From contig QCFE01000001.1 in NCBI GenBank assembly GCA_003278425.1, positions 1-64,000 of the forward strand: a stretch of DNA of 64,000 bases, in the 5' to 3' direction. Below are positions 33,434 through 43,221 of this stretch, one piece after another (positions within the stretch are counted from its first letter, which is position 1; every line of letters begins with the position of its first letter). A model generated the notes under the pieces. It had not been told where the DNA came from. It did no database searches and was given only the letters and a program-made list of their open reading frames with translations. This DNA comes from Prochlorococcus sp. AG-363-B11 (lineage in GTDB: Bacteria; Cyanobacteriota; Cyanobacteriia; PCC-6307; Cyanobiaceae). The translations under genes were made by a program, and so were the position numbers.

Positions 33434-35269
33434 CTAAAATAATAAGCTCATCCTGATACCTTTTCTTATCTCATTAGACCTTAGCAATTGTCCTAAATCC
33501 TGAATACCAGCAGCTGAACTTACATATAAATCAAGATAAAAATTCTTTTTAAATGTTCGCCTTAAAGAAAAGCTTGCGTTTGTTTGAGATAGCTCTGACA
33601 TGCTTATATTCAATTCTGGGATCAACTGGTATAAATCTGATAAATGAATATTAGATGAAAGGCCAAAAGAATATAAGCTTCCCATACCTCCTAATACCAT
33701 TTTTGGATTTAAATTAATAGCCACTTTATCATTTAGCTCAAAAGTGTTAATCCACTCGTTAAATAAATAACCTTGTTTATTTTGTTGGTTTCTGCCAACA
33801 CTTATTCTAGAGGAAAGCCATGTAAAACCATTTCTTAAAGGACTCATTAAAAGAAATTTACCGCCAACTCTAGTGTTAAAATTAGATTCACTCATAAAAG
33901 TTCCAACAAAAGCATTATCCTTTTCTGAAAAGGTGTTTTGATTATTAAATGAACCAAGGTTTGCTATCTCTAACTGAAAAGAGTTAGAAAGTGACTTTGA
34001 AATTGATCCAAATAAATTGCCTTTACTATCTATATTAAATGAATAAGATGATTTAGAGCGAGGAGGTATTAAAGCAGATCCAACAGTAAGTCCATCAAAA
34101 ATCAATACACTGTGACGAGGGGAAAGTTTGCTCTCAGGAGGTTCTATAGCAAAAGGCTTATAACTTATTCCAGCAAAATAAAGTAACTTATTCTCAGATG
34201 GAATAGTTAGCAAGGAAGTTGAAGGAGACGCTCCAAATCCATTGGTAATACGTCCTTGAATTCCTATTATGGGACTTATATCATAATCAACTCCGAAATT
34301 GTAAATTGGAGCTCTATAAAAATACTTATTTGAGTCAAATACATTATTCCCTGGACCCATAGGTATTAAAATTGATCCAAAAGAGTTAATCTTCTGATTT
34401 ACTCTCCACGACAATCCTGAGCCTAAGTATAAATTATTACCATAAAAATTGTCTTCAGAATTAATAGCATCTAACTTAGAAGGTAAAAGTGATCCACCTG
34501 CTAGAAAATGTAAATCTAAGTTATCATTTAATTTTCTAGAAATAGGAAATGATATAGAGCTTATAAAGCTTCTATTTGAAATAGATGACTCTCTAGAATT
34601 AAATATGTTGCCATTTTCATCATCTCCATTCTTAATCAACCAAGATTCTAAAGAAACCAAAGTTGATATAGACCATTTAGTACTATCAAAGAGTCGCTTC
34701 TTTATAGAAAATCCATAGATCTCCCAATAGTTAGGGATAACTTTACTTCCATCTATAAGTGAATATAAAGGGTCATCGGCAACTGAATAAAAAGCTGAAA
34801 TATGGGTGTTTTCATTCAACCCATAATCGAGCATATATGCATAGTTTTGATTACCTGAACCACTTGTAGATCCTCCAGATTTAAAAGTTGACAAAGAGTA
34901 AATTAAATGCTCAGCTTCATCGATAGGTGGCTGGTTATTAGTAGGAAAAGAAATTCCAATGCGCAGAGGTTTATATAAATCGTTCTCTTCTTGGTTAATT
35001 GAGTGTATTAAATCTTTTCTTTTCTCTGAAGATTCACTCGGATTAGAAAAATCATCTAAGTAATAAGGATCTGATAAGCCTTCGCCCTTGGGATTTTCTA
35101 GTATCTCCCACTGAATTTCTCTCTCACCAATTTTGAATGGTGAATCAATTTTTTCCCATTTAATTTTAGTTTCTGCTAAGGAGAAAGTTGGTATCCAAAT
35201 ATTGTTCCCAAGCCAGGAGCCAAATAGTAAAAATGCAAAAATATATCTTGGATCTGATCTATTCATCAT
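33434..35269 (-). CDS. Predicted outer-membrane beta-barrel protein of unknown function
   Basis: A 611-residue protein that I cannot assign to a named family. The N-terminus has a signal-peptide-like stretch (YIFAFLLFGSWLGNNIWIPTFSLAE). The body is rich in alternating hydrophobic/polar strands with many Gly, Ser and aromatic residues (such as LYLGSGLSWRV, FYLDLYVSS). It ends with phenylalanine in RMSLLF, the usual C-terminal signal for barrel assembly. A surface porin or polysaccharide-associated barrel is inferred. It lies 22 bases downstream of lexA on the same strand, so it may be read from the lexA promoter. No repeats or enzyme motifs were seen. Confidence 0.7.
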   Translation of the reverse strand: MMNRSDPRYIFAFLLFGSWLGNNIWIPTFSLAETKIKWEKIDSPFKIGEREIQWEILENPKGEGLSDPYYLDDFSNPSESSEKRKDLIHSINQEENDLYKPLRIGISFPTNNQPPIDEAEHLIYSLSTFKSGGSTSGSGNQNYAYMLDYGLNENTHISAFYSVADDPLYSLIDGSKVIPNYWEIYGFSIKKRLFDSTKWSISTLVSLESWLIKNGDDENGNIFNSRESSISNRSFISSISFPISRKLNDNLDLHFLAGGSLLPSKLDAINSEDNFYGNNLYLGSGLSWRVNQKINSFGSILIPMGPGNNVFDSNKYFYRAPIYNFGVDYDISPIIGIQGRITNGFGASPSTSLLTIPSENKLLYFAGISYKPFAIEPPESKLSPRHSVLIFDGLTVGSALIPPRSKSSYSFNIDSKGNLFGSISKSLSNSFQLEIANLGSFNNQNTFSEKDNAFVGTFMSESNFNTRVGGKFLLMSPLRNGFTWLSSRISVGRNQQNKQGYLFNEWINTFELNDKVAINLNPKMVLGGMGSLYSFGLSSNIHLSDLYQLIPELNISMSELSQTNASFSLRRTFKKNFYLDLYVSSAAGIQDLGQLLRSNEIRKGIRMSLLF

Positions 35270-35291
35270 TCAACATAGAGCCTTTGGGAAT

Positions 35292-35900
35292 CTATGCTTT
35301 TCTCCAAACTGCTATTAGTTTACCTTGTATCTCAACCAATTCGGAATCTATTTCGATAGGTTCATATGCTTGGTTAGCAGCTTCAAGCCTTACCAAATGG
35401 CCTTTACGGTAAAAATGTTTTAGGGTAGTTCCAGAGCCAGGAACTAAAGCACTCACTACAGTCCCATTTCTAATGTTTTGTGGTTCTTGAACAGGTTCCA
35501 TTAAGACAACATCTCCGTCAGCTATATAAGAGTCAACCATTGAATCTCCATTAACAGTCAAAGCAAACAAACCTCTTCTTTTTAATACTGAGTCCATATC
35601 AAGATTTTCTTTTACATCTTCAAAAGTTTCAACTAAACCACCAGCTGCCACTGCTCCAAGTAAAGGTATCCCTGAAGCTAAATTTCCAATGAGTTGCAAA
35701 GTCCTCGCTTGGCCCTCTTCCCAAGTTATCCATCCTTTTTCTTGAAGATGCTTTAGTCGACTCTGAATTGGAGCAGGAGAGCGAAGTCCCATAGCATGCA
35801 TCATCTCCCTGATGGAAGGGCTGTGATGATTAGTACCTATGTAATCTGAAAGCCAATCAAAGAGCTCTTGTTGAGCTGGTGTCAATTGTTCTACTTTCAT
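35292..35900 (-). CDS. lexA: LexA repressor
   Basis: A 202-residue LexA. The N-terminal winged helix-turn-helix spans about 1-70 (SIREMMHAMGLRSPAPIQSRL). The self-cleavage site is the Ala-Gly pair in AVAAGG (near 85), and the serine/lysine dyad is the serine in NGDSMVDS and the lysine in GTTLKHFYRKG. It represses DNA-damage genes, or in cyanobacteria other genes, until cleaved. A near-consensus cyanobacterial SOS box lies 27 bases upstream, implying autoregulation. The length and both catalytic residues suggest a cleavable, functional protein. Confidence 0.96.
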   Translation of the reverse strand: MKVEQLTPAQQELFDWLSDYIGTNHHSPSIREMMHAMGLRSPAPIQSRLKHLQEKGWITWEEGQARTLQLIGNLASGIPLLGAVAAGGLVETFEDVKENLDMDSVLKRRGLFALTVNGDSMVDSYIADGDVVLMEPVQEPQNIRNGTVVSALVPGSGTTLKHFYRKGHLVRLEAANQAYEPIEIDSELVEIQGKLIAVWRKA

Positions 35901-35926
35901 TTATAAAAAGATTTTCATTAACTCCT

Positions 35927-35940
35927 AATACATATGTACC
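35927..35940 (-). promoter_or_regulatory. Cyanobacterial SOS (LexA) box upstream of lexA
   Basis: On the minus strand the 14 bases read GGTACATATGTATT, which match the cyanobacterial consensus RGTACNNNDGTWCB at all but one position (T for C at position 13). The site is 27 bases before the lexA start. Confidence 0.75.
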
Positions 35941-35964
35941 TAATAAAATGAATATACGCAAGAC

Positions 35965-36921
35965 TTATAAGCCTCCAAGCAAAGCAGCTAAAAGAGCCTG
36001 CTGGGTATGCAATCTATTCTCAGCCTGATCAAAAATTCGACTGAATTTACTTTCGAAAACTTGATCGCTGATTTCTTCTCCTCTATGTGCAGGCAAGCAA
36101 TGAAGAACAATGACTTCAGGAACAGCTTGATCAATTAGGTCTTTATCAATAGTGAAACCTTTAAAAGCCTCTTTCCTTTGTAGTTGTTCTTGTTCTTGTC
36201 CCATCGATGCCCAGACATCGGTATAAATTACATTTGAGCCTAAAACTGCTTCATAAGGGTTATTAAATATCTGAATACTAGACTTGGAGTGATTTATCGT
36301 TTTTGCTTTCTCAACAATTGAAGCAGGTGGCTCAAAATCCTTTGGACAGGCCAATCTTATATTTACACCCAAAGAAACTCCTAATAACAATAAGGAATTT
36401 GCGACATTATTCCCATCGCCAACATAAGAAAGTGTTAACCCCTCAAGCTTGCCAAATTCTTCTTGAATAGTGAGAAAATCAGCCAATGCTTGGCAAGGAT
36501 GCTCTAAGTCTGTTAAAGCATTTATAACTGGAACAGAAGACCATTTAGCATATTCAAGCAACTCTTCATTACCAAAGGTCCTAATGGCTAAAGCATCACA
36601 ATAACGGCTTAAAACTCTAGCAGTATCTTTTATTGGCTCTCCTCTACCTAACTGGGTAGTTTGCGTGCTTAAATCAATTGTTTGAGCACCCAGTCTAGCC
36701 ATTGCAACCTGAAAGCTTACTCTTGTTCTTGTAGAAGCCTTGCTAAAAATAAGACCCAATACGCGATTACCAAGATCTATTCTTCGCAAATTGTTCTTAA
36801 ATTGAGAAGACAGTTCTAGCAAAGATGTAATTTCATCAAAAGAAAGATCTGCACATGAAATAAAGTTCTTTCCTCGAAGATTTGCAAGATCTTTAGATAA
36901 AGGTTTAGAAAATTTGTCCAT
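35965..36921 (-). CDS. argF: Ornithine carbamoyltransferase
   Basis: A 318-residue enzyme from the ATG at 36921 (MDKFSKP); ten further upstream codons are not family-like. Family motifs are STRTRVSF (carbamoyl-phosphate binding, near 65), HPCQALADFLT (near 142) and HCLPAHRG (near 280, the ornithine-site cysteine). It makes citrulline from ornithine and carbamoyl phosphate in arginine synthesis in the cytoplasm. It is followed by lexA on the same strand with a 64-base gap that holds the SOS box, and follows ftsH by 65 bases. All landmark residues are present. Confidence 0.96.
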   Translation of the reverse strand: MDKFSKPLSKDLANLRGKNFISCADLSFDEITSLLELSSQFKNNLRRIDLGNRVLGLIFSKASTRTRVSFQVAMARLGAQTIDLSTQTTQLGRGEPIKDTARVLSRYCDALAIRTFGNEELLEYAKWSSVPVINALTDLEHPCQALADFLTIQEEFGKLEGLTLSYVGDGNNVANSLLLLGVSLGVNIRLACPKDFEPPASIVEKAKTINHSKSSIQIFNNPYEAVLGSNVIYTDVWASMGQEQEQLQRKEAFKGFTIDKDLIDQAVPEVIVLHCLPAHRGEEISDQVFESKFSRIFDQAENRLHTQQALLAALLGGL

Positions 36922-36986
36922 AAGAATCACTATAGTTTTACCTTTTATCAAAAATAAATGCTTAAAATCGGCACCTATGAGGCAGA

Positions 36987-38849
36987 TTATCCTGGCATAA
37001 CAGTTTCAGCTAGTAAGCTCTTTAAATCCTCTCCTTCAATAACTTCTTTCTCAAGAATCTTTTGAGAAATGCTTTCTAGTAATGGCAAATTCTTCTTGAG
37101 AATGTTAAGAGCATTTTCATGGGCTTCATCAACAAGACTTCTTACTTCCTTATCTATAGCCTGGGCTGTTGCATCACTTACAACTCTTCGGGGGTTATTA
37201 TTACCTCCCAAAAACTGACCTCCGCCTTGTTTGTCATAAGCTAAAGGTCCCAAGATATCACTCATTCCATAGGTGCCTACCATTTGTTCTGCTATATCAG
37301 TCGCCCTCTGCAAATCATTTGAGGCGCCAGTAGTAACTTTGCCAAAAACAATTTCTTCAGCAGATCTACCTCCTAACAATGTAGCTATTTGACCTTTCAG
37401 CTCATCTTTCGAATTAAGGAATCTTTCTTCTGTTGGCAATTGCAATGTATAACCTAATGCGCTCATGCCTCTAGGCACAATTGATATTTTCGCCACCTTG
37501 CTGCCACCAGGCATTAAATGTCCAACAATTGCATGCCCTACTTCGTGATAAGCAACTACTTTCTTTTCATCATCTTGTAAAACCCTACTTTTTTTCTCCA
37601 ATCCTGCGACAACTCTTTCTATTGCCTCATTTAAATCTCTTTGCTCTACTGAAGTCCTTTTAGCTCTAGCAGCCAATAAAGCAGCTTCATTAACCATGTT
37701 AGCCAAATCGGCTCCTGCAAAACCACTGGTTGCTTGAGCTATTGAATCTAAATCTATTTTGTCAGCTAATTTAATCTTCTTTGTATAAATCTCTAGAATT
37801 GTTTTCCTTCCAGATAAATCAGGTCTGTCAACTAAAACTTGTCTATCAAATCGCCCTGGTCTCAACAAAGCAGCATCAAGTACTTCTGGTTGGTTAGTAG
37901 CAGCAAGGACAATTACAGGCTTATCAGCTGAAGAAAAACCGTCCATCTCAGTGAGTAATTGATTAAGAGTCTGCTCCCTTTCATCATTACCCCCAACTAC
38001 TCCCATTGAGCCTGATCTGCTTTTACCAATTGCATCCAACTCATCAATGAAAATTATGCATGGTGCTTTTTTCTTTGCTTGTTCAAATAAGTCCCTAACC
38101 CTTGCAGCACCTGCCCCAACAAATAGTTCAACAAATTCAGATCCGGAAATAATAAAGAAAGGAACTTCTGCCTCTCCAGCTACAGCTTTAGAGAGTAATG
38201 TCTTACCTGTACCAGGAGGGCCTACTAATAAGACTCCTTTAGGTATGCGAGCGCCAATATCAGAATATCTTTGAGGGCGTTTTAAAAAATCAACTATTTC
38301 TGTTAATTCATCTTTAGCCTCATCAACTCCAGCAACATCATCAAAGGTAACTCTGGACTCTTCATCAGGTACATATACTTTTGCTTTGCTTTTGGTAAAG
38401 CTCAAAGCTCCTTGAGCTCCCCCTCCTCCCATGCTTCTACGAGCGAAAAATTGGAGTACCAATATGAAAATCAAAGGAGGGACTACCCAACTAAGAATGG
38501 TTGTAAAAATATTGGGTTTTTTAGGAGGTGCTGCAGCAAATTCAACGCCTTTTGTTTCTAAGCGCTGTGGCAAATCCATATCAAAGATAGGTGTAGTTGC
38601 TAAGACTGACGGAGCTCCTTCTGTAGGAGAAGAAAGCTCATACCTAATTTGATCTTGAGTAATATATGCCCTCTTGACCTCTCCATCATTTACCTGATTA
38701 ATAAATAATGAATAAGGTACGCGAGGAACTTGCATATTTTGGCTTGGGAAGAAACTGCTAAAAAGCAATAATGCTCCAAACCCAATTAAAACCAGATTTA
38801 TTATCCCGAAGCGGCGATTCGGCTGATTTTCGTCTTGTCGAATCGGCAT
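36987..38849 (-). CDS. ftsH: ATP-dependent zinc metalloprotease FtsH
   Basis: A 620-residue FtsH from [10 protein letters not shown] at 38849, which matches cyanobacterial homologues; a further upstream ATG at 38894 is unlikely. Two N-terminal membrane helices (about 16-36 and 118-138) frame a thylakoid-lumen or periplasmic domain. Walker A is GPPGTGKT, Walker B is [11 protein letters not shown], and the AAA second region of homology is [20 protein letters not shown]. The zinc site is HEVGH. In cyanobacteria FtsH turns over damaged photosystem II D1 and other membrane proteins. It is one of several paralogues in such genomes; which one this is cannot be stated from the sequence alone. Confidence 0.96.
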   Translation of the reverse strand: MPIRQDENQPNRRFGIINLVLIGFGALLLFSSFFPSQNMQVPRVPYSLFINQVNDGEVKRAYITQDQIRYELSSPTEGAPSVLATTPIFDMDLPQRLETKGVEFAAAPPKKPNIFTTILSWVVPPLIFILVLQFFARRSMGGGGAQGALSFTKSKAKVYVPDEESRVTFDDVAGVDEAKDELTEIVDFLKRPQRYSDIGARIPKGVLLVGPPGTGKTLLSKAVAGEAEVPFFIISGSEFVELFVGAGAARVRDLFEQAKKKAPCIIFIDELDAIGKSRSGSMGVVGGNDEREQTLNQLLTEMDGFSSADKPVIVLAATNQPEVLDAALLRPGRFDRQVLVDRPDLSGRKTILEIYTKKIKLADKIDLDSIAQATSGFAGADLANMVNEAALLAARAKRTSVEQRDLNEAIERVVAGLEKKSRVLQDDEKKVVAYHEVGHAIVGHLMPGGSKVAKISIVPRGMSALGYTLQLPTEERFLNSKDELKGQIATLLGGRSAEEIVFGKVTTGASNDLQRATDIAEQMVGTYGMSDILGPLAYDKQGGGQFLGGNNNPRRVVSDATAQAIDKEVRSLVDEAHENALNILKKNLPLLESISQKILEKEVIEGEDLKSLLAETVMPG

Positions 38850-38945
38850 GAGAACCAAAATTTCTAGGAATACAAAACTAACAAATATATGCAAATTATA
38901 TGAAGGAAATTAGGTGTAAGAACCGAACGAAGTTAAGAGGAATAT

Positions 38946-40052
38946 CTAGTGAGGGTTATCAACAACCATATTAAAAACAAAGTCCTCTCCTGTTTTAGAA
39001 GAAGAAATCTCTCCTAAAGTAAAGGCTTGCTCTATGGACTCAAATCCAAGATCAGCTAATGGCGTCATTGCAGAAGTACCACCTAGAATCTTAGGTGAAA
39101 AAAATAGCAATATTTCCTGAACACAATTGTGTTGAAGTGCAGCAGTAGCAAGCGAACTTCCACACTCCCAAAGAACCTTATTGCAACCTCTTTGAGCCAA
39201 AACTTCTAATAATTTAACTGGACTATTCTCCTTAATAAGAATCTTTTCAGGTCCATCAGGTAAATCATCTAAAAGAGTGACGTCACTATCAGGGCCATAA
39301 CAAATAAAAGTTTTTGCTTGCTTGGTATCCCAAAGTTGAGCCTCAACAGGTAGTTTAAGCGAAGAGCTAAAGACAACTCTTAAAGGTTCTTTTTTAGAAA
39401 TGCCTCTACTAGTAAGAAGTGGATCATCCTTTCTAACAGTTCCTCCTCCAACAATTACTGCATCACATTTTGAACGAAGATAGTAAACATTTCTTCTGGA
39501 TTCAACACCACTAATCCATTTACTTTTCCCATTAGGAAGTCCTATGCGTCCATCAAAACTCATTGCCCATTTAAGGATGCCCCAGGGCCTCCCTGTTCGA
39601 TTACGAAAAACAAAAGCTCTATTTAAAAAATTAGCTTCTTTTTTAAGGACTCCGCAAATAACTTCAATACCAGCTTTTCTTAGTAGAGAAACACCCTTCC
39701 CTGAAACTCTTGGATCAGGATCATTTATAGCAATTACAACTCTTGCAAGACCTGATTTGATGATCGCATCTGTACAAGGAGGAGTTCTACCTTGATGGCA
39801 ACATGGTTCAAGATTCACTAAGAGAGTTCCACCTTTTGCAGAAGATCCAGCTTGTAATAAAGCTTCTATTTCTGCATGAGGTTGGCCTGCGAAAGAGTGA
39901 TACCCCTCTCCCACCAATCTTTTATTAGAATCTAGAATCACAGCCCCTACAAGTGGGTTTGGACTAGTTTGCCCATCAGCTAACGCAGCTAATTGCAAGA
40001 CACGTCGCATCCATGGAATCCAATTGTGATTTTTTCGATCAGTTATTGTCAT
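38946..40052 (-). CDS. ribD: Bifunctional riboflavin deaminase/reductase RibD
   Basis: A 368-residue RibD from the ATG at 40052, overlapping the upstream DUF3122 gene by 14 bases. The N-terminal deaminase domain (1-145) has the zinc motif HAEIEAL and PCCHQGRTPPC. The C-terminal reductase domain (about 150-368) has KWAMSFDGRIG, VGGGTVRKDDPLLT and the late GGTSAMTPL. It performs the second and third steps of riboflavin synthesis, deaminating and then reducing the pyrimidine. FMN/FAD use is also served by ribF at 45.7 kb. Longer readings up to 40118 lack homology. Confidence 0.94.
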   Translation of the reverse strand: MTITDRKNHNWIPWMRRVLQLAALADGQTSPNPLVGAVILDSNKRLVGEGYHSFAGQPHAEIEALLQAGSSAKGGTLLVNLEPCCHQGRTPPCTDAIIKSGLARVVIAINDPDPRVSGKGVSLLRKAGIEVICGVLKKEANFLNRAFVFRNRTGRPWGILKWAMSFDGRIGLPNGKSKWISGVESRRNVYYLRSKCDAVIVGGGTVRKDDPLLTSRGISKKEPLRVVFSSSLKLPVEAQLWDTKQAKTFICYGPDSDVTLLDDLPDGPEKILIKENSPVKLLEVLAQRGCNKVLWECGSSLATAALQHNCVQEILLFFSPKILGGTSAMTPLADLGFESIEQAFTLGEISSSKTGEDFVFNMVVDNPH

Positions 40053-40566
40053 CTTTAGATGGAATTGGATCAATTGAACGCCATTCTTTAACCAAATAAG
40101 GCGGTACTGGTAATTCACTAAACCCTCCTTTCAAAGAAAGTCTTAATGGTCGATTGTTTTGTAGATCTTCCAACAATGGGTTCAATAAAAATTCTGCAGC
40201 AGCATCTCGAGAATCATTAGCCAATTGAGGATCATCCAAAGTTATATCTTCTAAATTCCATGTTTTTAATCCCGATTCCATTATTAGTTTTGTTGGATGA
40301 TCCAATCTAAGGCTGCCTGTAAAACCAACAATTCTCAAAACAATTTTATCTTGACTTTCTTCTTTAGGGTAAACAACTAGTTGCCAAGTCTGGTTGTCAA
40401 GATCTCTAAGATTTTCTAAGCTTCTATGAATTTGAACACCTTCATTGGTGTCAAAAAACTCCAGTTTTGCTTCAAGAGAGGAAGGACAAGTAATCAAAAA
40501 AGAAAATGCTATCAATAGAAATGCAATGCAATACTGAAAGTATTTAACAAGAGAATTTTCATTCAC
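40039..40566 (-). CDS. DUF3122 family exported protein
   Basis: A protein of about 175 residues with a signal peptide (YFQYCIAFLLIAFSFLITC then SSLEAK, cut near residue 35). It resembles the DUF3122 family of cyanobacteria, which has no known function. The preferred start is GTG at 40566, which overlaps the upstream small gene by eight bases; an upstream ATG at 40596 is possible. The mature part is acidic with a beta-rich look (TWQLVVYPKEESQDKIVLRI). It overlaps ribD by 14 bases, so it is co-transcribed with it, which may be organisational only. Confidence 0.75.
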   Translation of the reverse strand: MNENSLVKYFQYCIAFLLIAFSFLITCPSSLEAKLEFFDTNEGVQIHRSLENLRDLDNQTWQLVVYPKEESQDKIVLRIVGFTGSLRLDHPTKLIMESGLKTWNLEDITLDDPQLANDSRDAAAEFLLNPLLEDLQNNRPLRLSLKGGFSELPVPPYLVKEWRSIDPIPSKDDNN

Positions 40567-40837
40567 TTTGTAGCACCTCAGAGTCAAGCATGGCATCTAA
40601 TGTTATCGAGGAATTAACCAATGATTGGTACTTAGCTAAAACACGTCGATTCCGATCCAACCATTGAGCAGGGTCAGTGGCATTACTCCCTTTAGAATCA
40701 AACCTCGGTGTTTCAGAATCCATTAATTCCAAATCATCTTGTTGATTAATGAGAGCGATCAATAGTTCATGCTGACGCTGTCGTCTAATAGGATCTTTAT
40801 TTATTTGGAGGCTTGTCTTTTCCAATGAACTCTTCAA
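40559..40837 (-). CDS. Small hypothetical protein, probably conserved in picocyanobacteria
   Basis: A 92-residue protein without a domain I recognise. It is hydrophilic and predicted largely helical (RRQRQHELLIALINQQDDLEL). There is no signal peptide or membrane segment. The central ATDPAQWLDRNRRVLAKYQSLV region looks like a conserved short motif. It overlaps the DUF3122 gene downstream and is divergent from cobL with a 48-base gap. Its real coding status is supported by the overlap arrangement and by the absence of a better reading on the other strand. Confidence 0.7.
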   Translation of the reverse strand: MKSSLEKTSLQINKDPIRRQRQHELLIALINQQDDLELMDSETPRFDSKGSNATDPAQWLDRNRRVLAKYQSLVNSSITLDAMLDSEVLQSE

Positions 40838-40885
40838 GAAACTCCAAGAATCTAATCAATCAATTTAATTAAAGCAGTTTTTAAT

Positions 40886-42196
40886 ATGGAGGTAAACAAT
40901 CAAGAAATCACCAAAGAGGAAATTCCCATACATGTAATTGGCATTTCTGCTTCAGGTGTCATAGGTCTATCACAGGAACTACAAGGTGTTATTCTCTCAG
41001 CAAAAAAATTAGCTGGCCCCTCAAGAGTTTTAAGCAATTTAAATAGCTGGTGGACAAATCAAAATTCAAAAGATCCATTCCCTGATTTTTATAAAAGCGA
41101 TAAGCCAGTTGATTTAATTAACTGGCTTAAAGAGCAAGATCAAAAAATTGTATTACTAGCAAGCGGAGACCCTCTTTGGTTTGGAATTGGAAGAATCCTT
41201 TTGAAGCATTTCCCTTCAGAAAGGCTTATTTTCCACCCTTCACCAACATCTTTACAGTTAGCATTCTCAAGATTAGCAAGACCATGGCAAGACACAACTT
41301 GGATCAGTCTTCATGGGAGAGATTCAAGTCCTCTACTTCAACTTTTACATAAACAACCTGAGTCAATTGGCATCCTCACTGATCCAAATGTAGGAGGAGC
41401 TAAAGAAGTTAGAGAAGTACTTCGCGCATCTCAACTTGAGATGGTTTATCAATTTTGGATTTTTGAAAACCTTGGAGGTGAAGCAGAGCGTATTTATCAA
41501 ATCTCTACAGAAGAAGCCTTACCAGAGTTAGGACCTCTTCATTTAGTTGTTCTCATCAAAAAAAGAATCATTTTAGATAATGAGAAAGACTTACCTCTTT
41601 TTGGTATAGAAGACGGCTTTTACTTAACACATAAAGACAGACCAAGTCTTATAACAAAAAGAGAAGTTCGTATTCAAGTTTTGGCAGATCTTGAACTTCC
41701 TCAAACTGGTGTAATTTGGGATATTGGTGCAGGAGCAGGGACCATTGGTCTAGAAGCATTAAGAATAAGACCAAAACTTAAACTTCTTTCCATTGAAAAA
41801 CGTTTAGGAGGAAAAGAACTAATTATCGCAAATGCAAAACGTCTATCAATTTCCCCAAGCAAAATAAAAGTAATAGAGTCAGAAGCCTTATCTATCCTTG
41901 AGAAAAGAGAAATACCTGATGAATTTAATACCCCAAGTAGGGTAATTCTTGGTGGCGGAAGTTCAAATAAAGCAATGATGATAGAAAAAATTCTGAACCT
42001 ACTGTCCCCAAAAGGGATTATTGTTATTCCACTAGCAACACTTGAAAGTCTAGAAAAAATATTGTTACTTTTAAAGGCAAGGCGATGCAATGTAAAAATC
42101 AGTCAGCACCAAAACTTCCGTGGAATTCCATTAAAAAAAGGTACCAGACTTCATCCAATTAATCCTGTTTTTATTATTAAAGGCATTTTAAAATGA
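40886..42196 (+). CDS. cobL: Precorrin-6Y C5,15-methyltransferase/decarboxylase (CbiE-CbiT fusion)
   Basis: A 436-residue two-domain enzyme. Residues 1-215 form the CbiE tetrapyrrole methylase (VIGISASGVIGLSQEL, LLASGDPLWFGIGR), and residues about 230-436 the CbiT SAM methyltransferase (VIWDIGAGAGTIGLEALR near 275, VILGGGSSNKAM). Together they methylate C5 and C15 and decarboxylate the corrin ring in cobalamin (pseudocobalamin) synthesis. The CobL fusion form is usual in cyanobacteria. It ends 21 bases from the convergent nadK stop, so both probably share a short terminator region. No cobalamin riboswitch was seen. Confidence 0.95.
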   Translation: MEVNNQEITKEEIPIHVIGISASGVIGLSQELQGVILSAKKLAGPSRVLSNLNSWWTNQNSKDPFPDFYKSDKPVDLINWLKEQDQKIVLLASGDPLWFGIGRILLKHFPSERLIFHPSPTSLQLAFSRLARPWQDTTWISLHGRDSSPLLQLLHKQPESIGILTDPNVGGAKEVREVLRASQLEMVYQFWIFENLGGEAERIYQISTEEALPELGPLHLVVLIKKRIILDNEKDLPLFGIEDGFYLTHKDRPSLITKREVRIQVLADLELPQTGVIWDIGAGAGTIGLEALRIRPKLKLLSIEKRLGGKELIIANAKRLSISPSKIKVIESEALSILEKREIPDEFNTPSRVILGGGSSNKAMMIEKILNLLSPKGIIVIPLATLESLEKILLLLKARRCNVKISQHQNFRGIPLKKGTRLHPINPVFIIKGILK

Positions 42197-42216
42197 GAAA
42201 CTAAACTGCTAAAGAT

Positions 42217-43137
42217 TTAATCCTTCCCTGGCTTAGCAATATGAGGCAAACCCCAGCCCAATTTGTTACGGAGTACTTGAAAGAACTCATGATCGGACAA
42301 ACGAACAAATCTTACAGGGTGGCTGCTTTTTCTAATAAGAACCCTATCTTCTGGCCAAACATAACACCCTGCCGTTCCATCAACTACCATCATTAGTCTT
42401 TCAGGGGTAGCCGGAAAGACTGTTACAGGTTCCAAGTCACTAAACACAAGTGCTCTAGATGCCAATGAATGTGGAGCGATAGGGGTTAATTGCAGTACTG
42501 GGCAATCTGGTGTAATTACTGGTCCACCAGCACTAAGCGAATAGGCAGTTGAGCCAGTAGGTGTAGACAGGATAACTCCATCTGCGGAAATATCGACAGG
42601 AGCATGTCTACCAATTGAGATTTCAAAATGACACATGCTTGTTAAAGGCTCCCTATGCAATGCCATCTCATTAAGGCAAAGGGCCTCCCACCGCCTTTGT
42701 TCTCCCCTAAAGACACTTACAACAAGACTTGTCCTTTCTTCTAAATCCCATTTAGTTGTTAAAACCTTCTCAAGTGCATTATCTAGATCATTTAAATAGG
42801 CCTCAGCAAGAAAGCCTAAATGGCCAGTATTAATTGTCAGTATTGGAATGCCTATTGGTGCAGTTTGACGAGCTGCAGAAAGAACCGTACCATCTCCTCC
42901 CAAAACAATGGCTAATTTCATAGAAGGATCAAAACCCTCTGGTACACATGCGTTGTATCCAAGCATTCTCATATGTTGATCAGGATTAGCAAAACCAACC
43001 ATGCCGCCTGAGCTACTAGCTCTCACAACTTCATAACCTGATTTCTCAAACCTATTTTGAATATGCAGAGCTGTCTTTAAAGAAAGCTCCTTACCATCAT
43101 TGAAAATCAGTCCTAATCTAGGCACTGAAAAAAACAA
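42217..43137 (-). CDS. nadK: NAD kinase
   Basis: A 306-residue NAD kinase (PpnK). Key motifs are [11 protein letters not shown] (about 77-87), where GGDG binds the nucleotide, NTGHLGFL (near 105), LNEMALHRE (near 148) and [17 protein letters not shown] (near 175). It phosphorylates NAD to NADP using ATP or polyphosphate and is essential for NADPH supply. It is convergent with cobL and follows pheS by 84 bases on the same strand. It is one of two NAD kinase paralogues usually found in cyanobacteria; this sequence alone does not decide which. Confidence 0.95.
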   Translation of the reverse strand: MFFSVPRLGLIFNDGKELSLKTALHIQNRFEKSGYEVVRASSSGGMVGFANPDQHMRMLGYNACVPEGFDPSMKLAIVLGGDGTVLSAARQTAPIGIPILTINTGHLGFLAEAYLNDLDNALEKVLTTKWDLEERTSLVVSVFRGEQRRWEALCLNEMALHREPLTSMCHFEISIGRHAPVDISADGVILSTPTGSTAYSLSAGGPVITPDCPVLQLTPIAPHSLASRALVFSDLEPVTVFPATPERLMMVVDGTAGCYVWPEDRVLIRKSSHPVRFVRLSDHEFFQVLRNKLGWGLPHIAKPGKD

Positions 43138-43221
43138 GCAACAACTTAATCACTTTAATAAAAAATTATTTTTAAAATAAATCTAACTTCAGTACTTTGA
43201 AATTACAAGAAACTTTAGCAC

